Shown here: one piece after another, positions 8,747 to 16,705 of the stretch
Layout: each line of letters starts with the position of its first letter
Position numbering within the stretch: position 1 is the stretch's first letter
Origin: Candidatus Rickettsiella isopodorum
Lineage (GTDB): Bacteria > Pseudomonadota > Gammaproteobacteria > Diplorickettsiales > Diplorickettsiaceae
Reading direction: 5' to 3'
DNA: 64,000 nt
Assembly (NCBI RefSeq): GCF_001881495.1
Contig: NZ_LUKY01000033.1
Coordinates: forward strand, 372,001-436,000
Program-made: the position numbers and the translations under genes
Notes under the pieces: model-generated
What the model was told of the DNA's origin: nothing
What the model saw: the letters and a program-made list of their open reading frames with translations, nothing else
Database searches by the model: none

Positions 8747-9397
8747 ATGAAAACTACTAGTAGCATGAGTAAAATTCTTAAAGGATTAATGGCTGAATTA
8801 GGAATTAATGAATCGGAACTAGCACGACGCACTGGTGTAGGCCAACCAGTAGTACATCGAATTTGCTCAGGAGAAACTGATAATCCTAAAGTCGCTACTT
8901 TAAGCCCGATTGCCAATTTTTTTGCTATCTCTATTAGTCAGCTCATTGGGGATGAACCCTTATCCGCCGATCGCATTCCTGGTACTTTTAATCCTGACGC
9001 TCAAGGCTGGCGTCAAATACCGTTGCTCACCTGGCCACAAGTGCTATATTGGCCTAATCTTCCTGAAAAATTAGCCCCTTTGCCGACCATTTCTACTGAT
9101 ATTAATATGAGCCAGCATGCTTATGCCGTTTCTGCTAGAGATACCACGATGGAACCTCGCTTTCCAGAAGGAACTATACTTCTTATAGACCCCGATCTAA
9201 AACCGAATAGTCTCGACTTTGCCATTATTCACATAGAAGGGCATGATTTACCTAATTTTAAACAAATTTTGATTGATGGGGGACATACTATTCTTAAACC
9301 TTTGAATACTGATTTCAAAACTTTGCTATTAGATAAACCTCATCGATTTCTAGGTGTAATGGTGCAATCAAGAATGGATTTTAAAAAGAAAAAATAA
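8747..9397 (+). CDS. XRE/S24-type transcriptional regulator, catalytic Ser replaced by Thr
   Basis: A 216-residue DNA-binding protein. Residues about 8-66 form a lambda-repressor-like helix-turn-helix (NESELARRTGVGQPVVHRIC). Residues about 125-207 form an S24/LexA-CI-like C-terminal domain (TTMEPRFPEGTILLIDP, then FKQIL with Lys172 and LKPLNTD). The usual SM of the self-cleaving serine peptidase is TM here (Thr134), so self-cleavage may be lost or altered. Similar phage-repressor-like regulators occur as single chromosomal genes in Legionellales (recalled). No phage genes flank it. Targets are unknown. Two inverted repeats sit in its leader. Confidence 0.85.
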   Translation: MKTTSSMSKILKGLMAELGINESELARRTGVGQPVVHRICSGETDNPKVATLSPIANFFAISISQLIGDEPLSADRIPGTFNPDAQGWRQIPLLTWPQVLYWPNLPEKLAPLPTISTDINMSQHAYAVSARDTTMEPRFPEGTILLIDPDLKPNSLDFAIIHIEGHDLPNFKQILIDGGHTILKPLNTDFKTLLLDKPHRFLGVMVQSRMDFKKKK

Positions 9398-9563
9398 ACT
9401 TCTTATAAAAAATCCATGACTTAGTATTTTTCATTACCGATGGGAATAACTAAAAATAAGCTGATTATGTACCCTTTTAAGACTCGGGTGCAAGTTATAA
9501 AACCCTTTAAAATCCGATATTTTACGCTAAAATGTTATTATCTAATCCTTAAAAAATATAGAC

Positions 9564-10202
9564 ATGAATCAAAAAAAACGTAGGGCTATTTTTCAGCGTT
9601 TTCATGCTTATAATCCCCATCCAACAACAGAATTAACTTACTCTTCACCTTTTGAACTATTAATTGCAGTAATTCTTTCTGCACAAGCAACCGATAAATC
9701 AGTTAATAAAGCAACCCAAATATTATTTACTAAAGCAAATTCACCTAAAAAAATAGCCTCATTGGGATTACCTGGTTTAAAAAAATATATAAAAACTATT
9801 GGTTTATATAATACTAAGGCAAAAAATATCATAAAAACCTGTAAAATTTTGCTGGAGCAATATCAAGGGAAAGTCCCTAATAACCGTGAAGCTCTGGAAA
9901 GTCTACCGGGTGTTGGACGTAAAACAGCTAATGTAATCCTTAATACTGTTTTTCATCAACCCACTATTGCCGTCGATACGCATATTTTTCGAGTATGTAA
10001 TAGGACTGGTCTTGCCCCAGGAAAAACACCATTGGCCGTTGAAAAAATGCTACTAAAAGTCGTTCCTAAAATTTATTTAAAAAACGCTCATCATTGGCTA
10101 GTGTTACATGGGCGTTATATTTGTTTGGCCCGTAAACCCAAATGTCCTGAGTGTATCATTCAAGAGCTTTGTGAATACCCTCACAAAACCCTACTTAAAT
10201 AA
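9564..10202 (+). CDS. nth: Endonuclease III (DNA glycosylase/AP lyase)
   Basis: Base-excision repair enzyme that removes oxidised pyrimidines and nicks the abasic site. Its 212 residues match the family length. The helix-hairpin-helix LPGVGRKTANVIL holds the catalytic Lys; VDTHIFRVCNR holds the catalytic Asp. The C-terminal 4Fe-4S cluster has the exact C-X6-C-X2-C-X5-C spacing (CLARKPKCPECIIQELC). In many gammaproteobacteria nth follows the rnf genes; here it stands alone and rnfB is at 51.5 kb. Confidence 0.96.
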   Translation: MNQKKRRAIFQRFHAYNPHPTTELTYSSPFELLIAVILSAQATDKSVNKATQILFTKANSPKKIASLGLPGLKKYIKTIGLYNTKAKNIIKTCKILLEQYQGKVPNNREALESLPGVGRKTANVILNTVFHQPTIAVDTHIFRVCNRTGLAPGKTPLAVEKMLLKVVPKIYLKNAHHWLVLHGRYICLARKPKCPECIIQELCEYPHKTLLK

Positions 10203-10238
10203 TTAAAACGCTTAGATACTCTAATCAAATGGTCGAGC

Positions 10239-11180
10239 TCAAGAATTTATATTTAAAATTTCCTTTAAAATTTCCTCAACACCAAAATCACGTAAACTCT
10301 GCGCTGCTAAAAATCCAATTTTTTCTGCTTCAACTATAGATCCTTGTTTCTCAACTTTTATAAGTTTAGTCCCATCTAAATTTCCAACTAAAGCCTGTAG
10401 ACTTAATTGACCATGACTCAGCATAGTCGCATAAGCCGCTATAGGCACTTGGCAACTGCCTCCTAATTCTCGGCTTAAAGCTCGTTCAGCTAACACACAA
10501 TAATAGGTATCCGAATGAGTCAATTTAGAAATATAGGTCAAGCTTTCACCATCATCTACCCGGCATTCGATCCCTAAAGCGCCTTGGCCTGGCGCAGGTA
10601 AAAAGCAAGTGGTTTCTAAATACTCGCTGATACAATCGGTTTTTTTTAAACGAATAAGGCCCGCAGCAGCCAAAATTATTGCGTCGAATTCACCTGCTGC
10701 CAATTTATCGATACGAGTTCCTATATTTCCTCTTAATACACTCACTTGTAAATCAGGGCGCAAAGCCAATAATTGCGATTGACGACGTAAACTTGAAGTG
10801 CCCACACAAGACTCAGGTGACAACTGAGTTAATGCTTGATCAGATCTCGAAATCAATACATCGCGAGGATCATCACGTTTGCATATGGCACCTAATGTCA
10901 AACCTTCTTCTAAATCCATAGGCAGATCTTTCATAGAATGAACGGCTATATCTGCCTGGTAGTTAAGTAAAGCTCCTTCTAACTCCTTAACAAAAAGACC
11001 TTTACCACCTAGTTTACTTAAAGAACTATTTTGTTGCCTATCTCCTTCTGTAAGCAAAGGAAGTAGAGTGATTGTTAAAAATGGAAAAAGTTTTTCTAAT
11101 TGTTCTTTAATGGTATTGGCTTGCCAATAGGCTAAAGGACTTTTTCGAGTAGCTATACGTAGAATTTTTTTTTTATTCAA
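10239..11180 (-). CDS. hemC: Porphobilinogen deaminase (hydroxymethylbilane synthase)
   Basis: Polymerises four porphobilinogens into hydroxymethylbilane in haem synthesis. It has 313 residues: N-terminal RIATRKSPLAYWQA, the conserved VHSMKDLPM, RRQSQLLALRPDL and the dipyrromethane cofactor cysteine in ELGGSCQVPIAAYA. It lies downstream of the acyltransferase gene on the same strand. The hemD/hemX/hemY partners usual in gammaproteobacteria are not adjacent. Confidence 0.96.
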   Translation of the reverse strand: MNKKKILRIATRKSPLAYWQANTIKEQLEKLFPFLTITLLPLLTEGDRQQNSSLSKLGGKGLFVKELEGALLNYQADIAVHSMKDLPMDLEEGLTLGAICKRDDPRDVLISRSDQALTQLSPESCVGTSSLRRQSQLLALRPDLQVSVLRGNIGTRIDKLAAGEFDAIILAAAGLIRLKKTDCISEYLETTCFLPAPGQGALGIECRVDDGESLTYISKLTHSDTYYCVLAERALSRELGGSCQVPIAAYATMLSHGQLSLQALVGNLDGTKLIKVEKQGSIVEAEKIGFLAAQSLRDFGVEEILKEILNINS

Positions 11181-11196
11181 AACTCACCTCAACTTT

Positions 11197-12090
11197 TTAA
11201 AAATTTTGCAGTTGAGTTTTGATAAGCTGATCTTTTCTTTCCCATAATTCGTTCAGTTTTTTCTGGAAGTATATTCGGTATTGCCGATCATTTTCGTAAT
11301 CACCTAACCAATCTTTAGTAATAGGTATTGTCTCTATATCAATAATTATTTTTTGTATGTTTCCTGATAAAAAATCTAGTAAGCTCATTTGCTGGGGTGG
11401 ATAAATAATCGTGACATTAAGAATTTTATGAAAGAAATCACCCAAAATAGCAAGACTAAAAGCCATACCTGCTGCTTTTGGACGTAATAAATACTGGTAA
11501 GGAGAGGCTTGTAAATCGTGTTTTCCTTGCGAAAACCGCGTGCCTTCAACAAAATTTGCCACAGTAGTTGGTATAGTCTTAAATTTAGCACTTGCTTTTT
11601 TAGTTTCTTCAATATCCTTATTTTTAAGTTCTGGATGTTTGGCTAGTCTCGCTTTGCTATATCGATGCATAAATGGGAAATCTAATAACCAGCATGCCCA
11701 ACTTGCTATTGGCAAAGTCCAAAGTAATTCCTTTTTAAGAAAAAACTTCAAAGGTGGAATTTTACCGCTAAAAATATACTGCAAAATAAGTATATCTGCC
11801 CAGGACTGATGGTTAGAAATGAGTAAATACCATTCTTTAAAATGTAACTGATCTAATCCTTTTATCTCCCATTTAATGGGGGTTATCCATTTTAAAAAAA
11901 AATAATTACTGCGTAACCAAACCACATGTAAAGACTCCATTAATTTTTTGGTCAGTTGTCGCCATTTTTTTACAGGGATAATAAATCGTAATAAACCTAC
12001 ACTCGCTAATGGTATAAACCAGACAGTAAGAATAATGAGATATAAAGTCGCCGTGAGCCCTGCTCTTAAGAGCTTATATAAATGTTTCAT
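11197..12090 (-). CDS. 1-acylglycerol-3-phosphate acyltransferase-like (PlsC/YihG family)
   Basis: Inner-membrane acyltransferase, probably acting on lysophospholipid. One or two N-terminal hydrophobic helices precede the HX4D active-site motif NHQSWAD (about residue 90). The second block FVEGTRFS is the PlsC substrate-binding motif, and the protein then has a PRAAGM-like segment (RPKAAGMAFS). The length of about 297 residues and motif spacing fit the YihG/YkoY-type subgroup. The start is uncertain: ATG at 12090 or 12105, neither with a good ribosome-binding site. Followed 16 bp later by hemC. Confidence 0.85.
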   Translation of the reverse strand: MKHLYKLLRAGLTATLYLIILTVWFIPLASVGLLRFIIPVKKWRQLTKKLMESLHVVWLRSNYFFLKWITPIKWEIKGLDQLHFKEWYLLISNHQSWADILILQYIFSGKIPPLKFFLKKELLWTLPIASWACWLLDFPFMHRYSKARLAKHPELKNKDIEETKKASAKFKTIPTTVANFVEGTRFSQGKHDLQASPYQYLLRPKAAGMAFSLAILGDFFHKILNVTIIYPPQQMSLLDFLSGNIQKIIIDIETIPITKDWLGDYENDRQYRIYFQKKLNELWERKDQLIKTQLQNF

Positions 12091-12234
12091 AAATGTTTCG
12101 CACATTCCGATTAATTATGAGTGCGCATAAAAGAAAAGAGGCTTACAAATAATTAAAAAGAAGGTAAAGAATAAATTTTTACAAAAAGTAAATTAATACC
12201 TTTTTGAATTAATTTTACCTTATCTATCAAAAAC

Positions 12235-13428
12235 TTAAATCTTATTAAATAATAAATTAGTACGATCGACTAAACTACGCCATATCCCACCCTTTGATAA
12301 ATTTTCTAATGCAATGAGCGGCGCTGATGCAATAGGTTTATCATTTAATACGACATTGATTTGACCAATGATCTCTCCTTTTTTAATCGGTGCTTTTAAA
12401 TGAGGAGCAAAAGTCATCGTCGTAGTAGGTTTTTTATTTGATCCTAGAGGAAGTGTTGCATAGAGCGCTTTTGCCAAACCCACTTTAATTTGAGGGCGTT
12501 GACCAAACCAAATTCTAATTGTAGCTAAATTTACCTCCGCATTATATAACTTACGTGATTCAAAAAAACGAAACCCATAAGTCAGTAATTTTTGACTATC
12601 TTGCGCGCGCATTTCATCCGAAGGCGCGCCCATAACGATAGTAATTAAACGCAAACCATTTTTTTGACCTGAAGCAGCCAAACAAAAACCTGCTTCATCG
12701 GTATGTCCCGTTTTAATGCCATCGACATCAGGATCACGCCATAATAAGCGATTGCGATTAGGTTGTTTAATCCCATTATAAGAAAACCATTTTTGTGAAT
12801 ACCATTTATAGTCTTCAGGGAAATCAAGAATTAATGCTCGGGCTAAAATTGACATATCACGTGCAGTGGAATAATGATTAGGATCCGGTAACCCATCGAC
12901 ATCAACAAAATGTGTATTTTTCATTCCCAGTCTTGCCGCTTGCTGATTCATTAAATTAACAAAAGCCTCCTGGCTTCCAGCGACATACTCTGCCATAGCG
13001 ACGCAGGCATCATTACCCGAATCAACTATCATTCCTTGCATCAAATCTTGCACACTAACCTTATCACCGACCTTGACAAACATTTTAGAACCGCCTGTTT
13101 TCCAAGCTGCTTCACTAATAGTGACTAAATCAGTAGGATGTATTTGACCTTGCTGCAAAGCCATAGACACTACATACGATGTCATCATTTTGGTTAAGCT
13201 GGCCGGCGCCACCCGCTCATCAATATTTTCACTTGCTAGAATTTTACCGCTATAGGCATCCATCAATAGGTAAGCCTTAGCATTTACGCTAGGTGCTATC
13301 GGTGTCAATGTGGGTTGAGCCGCTGCGGGAGCTGTTATAGGGATCACTGGATCAGCTTTACATACTGAACCCAACAGCCCTGCCACTAAAAATAATAAAG
13401 TAAAACATAGTGAATATCGCTTAAACAT
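12235..13428 (-). CDS. dacA: D-alanyl-D-alanine carboxypeptidase (PBP5/6 type)
   Basis: Periplasmic, membrane-anchored penicillin-binding protein that trims the terminal D-Ala from peptidoglycan stem peptides. Its 397 residues start with a signal peptide ending near CKADP. The three active-site motifs are present: SLTK (SXXK) around residue 80, SGN in VDSGNDACVAMAEY, and KTGHTDEAG. A C-terminal PBP5-like beta domain follows, and the last about 20 residues could form the amphipathic membrane anchor. The choice among dacA, dacC and dacD cannot be made from sequence alone. Confidence 0.93.
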   Translation of the reverse strand: MFKRYSLCFTLLFLVAGLLGSVCKADPVIPITAPAAAQPTLTPIAPSVNAKAYLLMDAYSGKILASENIDERVAPASLTKMMTSYVVSMALQQGQIHPTDLVTISEAAWKTGGSKMFVKVGDKVSVQDLMQGMIVDSGNDACVAMAEYVAGSQEAFVNLMNQQAARLGMKNTHFVDVDGLPDPNHYSTARDMSILARALILDFPEDYKWYSQKWFSYNGIKQPNRNRLLWRDPDVDGIKTGHTDEAGFCLAASGQKNGLRLITIVMGAPSDEMRAQDSQKLLTYGFRFFESRKLYNAEVNLATIRIWFGQRPQIKVGLAKALYATLPLGSNKKPTTTMTFAPHLKAPIKKGEIIGQINVVLNDKPIASAPLIALENLSKGGIWRSLVDRTNLLFNKI

Positions 13429-13610
13429 GATGTAAACGCCTTATACAATTTAGAATTAATGCGGTTTCGGTTATATACTAATATTAGCTTTTAATATAAG
13501 TCCAGATAAAAAGAGTATGCAAGTCATTTTAATGGTTTAATAATATACTGCAAATACTTGATTATTTACAGGATAATACCGTTTATTACCCCCATACTTT
13601 ACGAGTGTAA

Positions 13611-13654
13611 TTTTCATTCTAAACTTTATTTTCATTCTACTTTAAGATAAAGTA
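13611..13654. repeat. Tandem direct repeat and inverted repeat upstream of the 361-residue membrane protein
   Basis: Two adjacent copies of a TTTTCATTCTA-ACTTTA unit (13611-13628, 18 nt; 13629-13644, 16 nt with two bases missing) run into a perfect inverted repeat TACTTTA-AGA-TAAAGTA (13638-13654), about 67 bp before the ATG at 13721. The arrangement looks like a regulator-binding region; the regulator is unknown. Confidence 0.4.
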
Positions 13655-13720
13655 CTTTTGGGTTTCCTATAAGGAAAAATTTATCCTCAATAAAAAATTT
13701 GTAGGAAAAAATATAAGGCC

Positions 13721-14806
13721 ATGAGTAAACCCTATCTGAAAATATCAGAATCTGCTAATTCTTTTTTCCAAAATGCCGTACTCAGTACTATCTTTGTATT
13801 TAAATCAAACATTTACCAAATAGGTTCAATATTTGAAAAAACTCTTGCCCCAATTTTATTTCCACTTGTTATTGTACCTGATGCTATAGGCAGTTTGTTT
13901 GCAATATATCATTTCGTCCGCGCTAAAAATAAGAATTTAGGTAAAACCTTTGACTTAATTCATGCTCCAATTAAAGGCGTATTAGTTTTCACTGCCATTT
14001 TTGCTGGGCTTAGTCTAATTTCTGTACAAAGTTTATTTCTGACTGCGGTTGGCTCCAGTGTCATTTACCATCTTGGCTTATCGATTTTTCATGTCTATCA
14101 TTGGTTTAAATCAGAAAAAAATTCTCCCGCTAACGCATTGCATAGAAATCATACTATCAATAATTTTATTGCAACTACTATAGCGGGAATAGTCATTGCG
14201 GGTATTATTTTAACAATGGTAATAGCCCCCTACTTAGCTGCTACTATTTTAGCAGTAGCAGGTATAACAATAGCTAGCATGCTCATGCTAACGACTGCTT
14301 TTGCAATTTTTAGGAACTTTAAAAATCCTCCGCTCTATCCAACCATCAACCCAATCCTAGCGGATGAAAACTCTGGAACGTTTGGCGATTCAGCTTCATT
14401 AACTTTCACCTTATCTGATGCAATAGTATCGTCTTCCCAACAAACACAAAATTCTAACTATTATCATCGCAAATTTCGTTCTGAAAAATCATTTAATAAC
14501 CAACAGGAAAATAGAGTTTATCTTCTTGAAGAAATTGAAAATAAAATCCAAAGTCTTAATTATCAAATAAAAAGTTCTAAAACTAACTTTTTTAAATGTA
14601 TTTGGTCAGAAAAATCAAAACGTACGATTAAACTAGGTTATCTTGAATCCCTCAAAAAAGAATTAGATGCGGATGATCATGGACTAAGAAAAAACCAACC
14701 TAATCCTTCAAATAAAGCATTTCAATCCTTTTTCAAAGCGGTAGGAGATGTCGAAGATATTGGCCAAGCTATAGAACTTTTTTTTCAAAAATACTATCCA
14801 AGCTAA
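13721..14806 (+). CDS. Unrecognised membrane protein (361 residues)
   Basis: No family recognised. The N-terminal half is strongly hydrophobic with about five predicted membrane helices (residues about 42-64, 84-103, 105-126, 149-169, 171-197). The second half (about 200-361) is polar and probably cytoplasmic, with a charged region likely to form a coiled coil (about 265-320). There is no signal peptide. An ATG at 13721 is used, but the AAGG just before it is too close to be a normal ribosome-binding site. The flanks are dacA (divergent) and tamA. Multi-helix proteins with a polar tail and no homologues are common among Legionellales secreted effectors, which is only a suggestion. Confidence 0.75.
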   Translation: MSKPYLKISESANSFFQNAVLSTIFVFKSNIYQIGSIFEKTLAPILFPLVIVPDAIGSLFAIYHFVRAKNKNLGKTFDLIHAPIKGVLVFTAIFAGLSLISVQSLFLTAVGSSVIYHLGLSIFHVYHWFKSEKNSPANALHRNHTINNFIATTIAGIVIAGIILTMVIAPYLAATILAVAGITIASMLMLTTAFAIFRNFKNPPLYPTINPILADENSGTFGDSASLTFTLSDAIVSSSQQTQNSNYYHRKFRSEKSFNNQQENRVYLLEEIENKIQSLNYQIKSSKTNFFKCIWSEKSKRTIKLGYLESLKKELDADDHGLRKNQPNPSNKAFQSFFKAVGDVEDIGQAIELFFQKYYPS

Positions 14807-14830
14807 TTTGTAAGTCTTTTGATTACAAAT
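14806..14830 (+). other. Stem-loop after the 361-residue gene
   Basis: ATTTGTAA (14806-14813) pairs perfectly with TTACAAAT (14823-14830) around a 9-nt loop, starting at the last base of the gene's stop codon. It lacks a T-tract, so a factor-independent terminator is doubtful; an mRNA 3' end structure is possible. Confidence 0.35.
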
Positions 14831-14950
14831 GGATCGCGCGCTTCCGTTCCACCTAAAAATAGCTATTTTTCCTGAAAAAATCATTAAAATCATTAAAAAT
14901 AATGTTTTATATGCCATTTTAACGCCTACTTCCTTTACTTATGGACTTAT

Positions 14951-14974
14951 ATTAGGTATTTAATTAAACCTAAT
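14951..14974. promoter_or_regulatory. Inverted repeat abutting the tamA start
   Basis: ATTAGGT (14951-14957) and ACCTAAT (14968-14974) flank a 10-bp AT core and end on the base before the tamA ATG. It could be an operator, or a leader hairpin that affects translation initiation since no separate ribosome-binding site is visible. Confidence 0.4.
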
Positions 14975-16705
14975 ATGATAAGAAAAATAAAATTGGCTAT
15001 AGCTGGTTTCGCTATTTTAAACATCCTTTGTGCTTCTTCTGGATATGCAGCATATCCTCACGTGGCTTACCAAATACAGGGCTTAAATCAAGACCTTATG
15101 AGCCCTGTTCAACATCGGCTTGATCGAAGCTTACAGACTTTAACACAGCCTTCAACTGAAGATATCCAGTTCTGGTATCGACAGTCTATCTCAAACATCA
15201 AACAAACCTTGGAAGCCTATGGTTATTTCAAACCCTCTATTAAGCATACATTTAAAAAAATTGATTCAAGCTGGGACGCTAGTTATCAAATTTCTGTCGG
15301 TCCTCCATTAAAAATTACTACTTTACAAGTTTCAGTCGAAGATGAAGAAGCAAAACAAGACCCAAAAATAACAAAATTAATTGATGACTTTCCACTGCAT
15401 GTAGGTGATGTTTTTCAAAGTGAAGCCTATGAAAATGCCAAGCAAAAATTACTCGCTAAGCTTGTTGCCAAAGGCTATCTTTCTGCCTATTTTTCTAAAC
15501 ATACTATTTTAATTAATCGTCAAGCTTATACAGCTAAGCTCATTCTGACTTTAAATACGGGACCACGTTACTATTTCGGCCCTATCACTTTCCAACAATC
15601 CATACTTAACAATAGTTTATTAGAGCGTTACATTCCTTTTAAGCGGGGCGGCACCCCTTATTCTTCAATCCAACTTTTAAAACTACAAGATAATTTAAAC
15701 AAAAGCGGATATTTTCAAAACGTATCGATTCGTGATTCTCAGATAAGCAAACTAAATAAAAATTTGCCCGTTACTTTTATATTGACGCCACGTCCATCCC
15801 AACAATATACAGCAGGAATAGGCTATGGAACAGATGTGGGTATGCGTGGAACCTTAGGCTGGGAATCTCGTTACCTAAACAGGGAAGGCCACCGCTTAAG
15901 TATTTTTAGCCAATTATCTAAAATACAAAAGAGCCTACAAACAACTTATACCATTCCTGGAAAACATCCCAATACTGATAATTATAATATTAATTTTGCT
16001 ATCGTCAGAAAAAAACTAACTCAAGTAACGACTACCACACAACAATTAGGAATAGGTAGCATGAATAAATGGAAAGGCTGGCAACGTAATTTATTTTTAA
16101 ATTATCAAATTGAACGTTTTCATTACCTTAATCGGCCAATGACTAACTCGCGTCTATTAACTCCAGGTATAAATTTATCCTACAGTAAATTTGATAATCC
16201 GCTTTTTGCACGGCATGGCTATCAGTTAAATTTTAGATTACAAGGTGCCGATCAAAATTTATTATCCAATACAAGCTTTTTACAAACAGAATTACAAGGA
16301 AAATACATATTAAGTTGGAATGATAACAGTCGATTCCTGTTTCGTAGTGACATCGGCTATACAGTAGCCTCTAATTTAGCCAACTTTCCTCCCTCGTTGC
16401 TTTTTTATGCGGGAGGAAGCCAAAGTGTTCGTGGTTATGCCTATGAATCCCTTGGCCCCGGACGTTATTTAATGACCGGTAGTGTGGAGTATCAACACCG
16501 ACTTATCAATAATTTTTATGGTGCTATTTTCTTTGATGCTGGGAATGCCGTTAATAATTTCCCCGTGCACTTGCAAAAAGGGTCAGGTCTTGGCTTAGTT
16601 TGGGCATCCCCCTTAGGACCTATGGAAGCTACGGTAGGTAAAGCCTTGGATCTTCCTGGGCACCCCATAAGATTCCAATTTACGATGGGGTTTGATTTCT
16701 TATGA
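14975..16705 (+). CDS. tamA: TamA, outer-membrane translocation/assembly module component
   Basis: Omp85-family outer-membrane protein that works with TamB in envelope assembly and lipid/protein transport. The 576 residues begin with a signal peptide ending at GYA. Three POTRA-like domains follow (about 30-265; for example TLEAYGYFKPSI and LLAKLVAKGYLSAYF). The C-terminal 16-strand barrel includes the Omp85 signature segments SVRGYAYESLGP and GAIFFDAGNA and ends in an aromatic residue pattern (FTMGFDFL). It overlaps tamB by 4 bp (ATGA), so the two are translationally coupled. Confidence 0.93.
   Translation: MIRKIKLAIAGFAILNILCASSGYAAYPHVAYQIQGLNQDLMSPVQHRLDRSLQTLTQPSTEDIQFWYRQSISNIKQTLEAYGYFKPSIKHTFKKIDSSWDASYQISVGPPLKITTLQVSVEDEEAKQDPKITKLIDDFPLHVGDVFQSEAYENAKQKLLAKLVAKGYLSAYFSKHTILINRQAYTAKLILTLNTGPRYYFGPITFQQSILNNSLLERYIPFKRGGTPYSSIQLLKLQDNLNKSGYFQNVSIRDSQISKLNKNLPVTFILTPRPSQQYTAGIGYGTDVGMRGTLGWESRYLNREGHRLSIFSQLSKIQKSLQTTYTIPGKHPNTDNYNINFAIVRKKLTQVTTTTQQLGIGSMNKWKGWQRNLFLNYQIERFHYLNRPMTNSRLLTPGINLSYSKFDNPLFARHGYQLNFRLQGADQNLLSNTSFLQTELQGKYILSWNDNSRFLFRSDIGYTVASNLANFPPSLLFYAGGSQSVRGYAYESLGPGRYLMTGSVEYQHRLINNFYGAIFFDAGNAVNNFPVHLQKGSGLGLVWASPLGPMEATVGKALDLPGHPIRFQFTMGFDFL

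Noticed and set aside
8725-8916. 63-codon minus-strand frame opposite the S24-type regulator
   Set aside because: Shadow of the well-supported helix-turn-helix coding region on the other strand.
8747-9397. Prophage remnant suggested by the phage-repressor-like regulator
   Set aside because: No integrase, structural phage genes, attachment-site repeats or tRNA-adjacent duplication nearby; neighbours are rpsO and nth.
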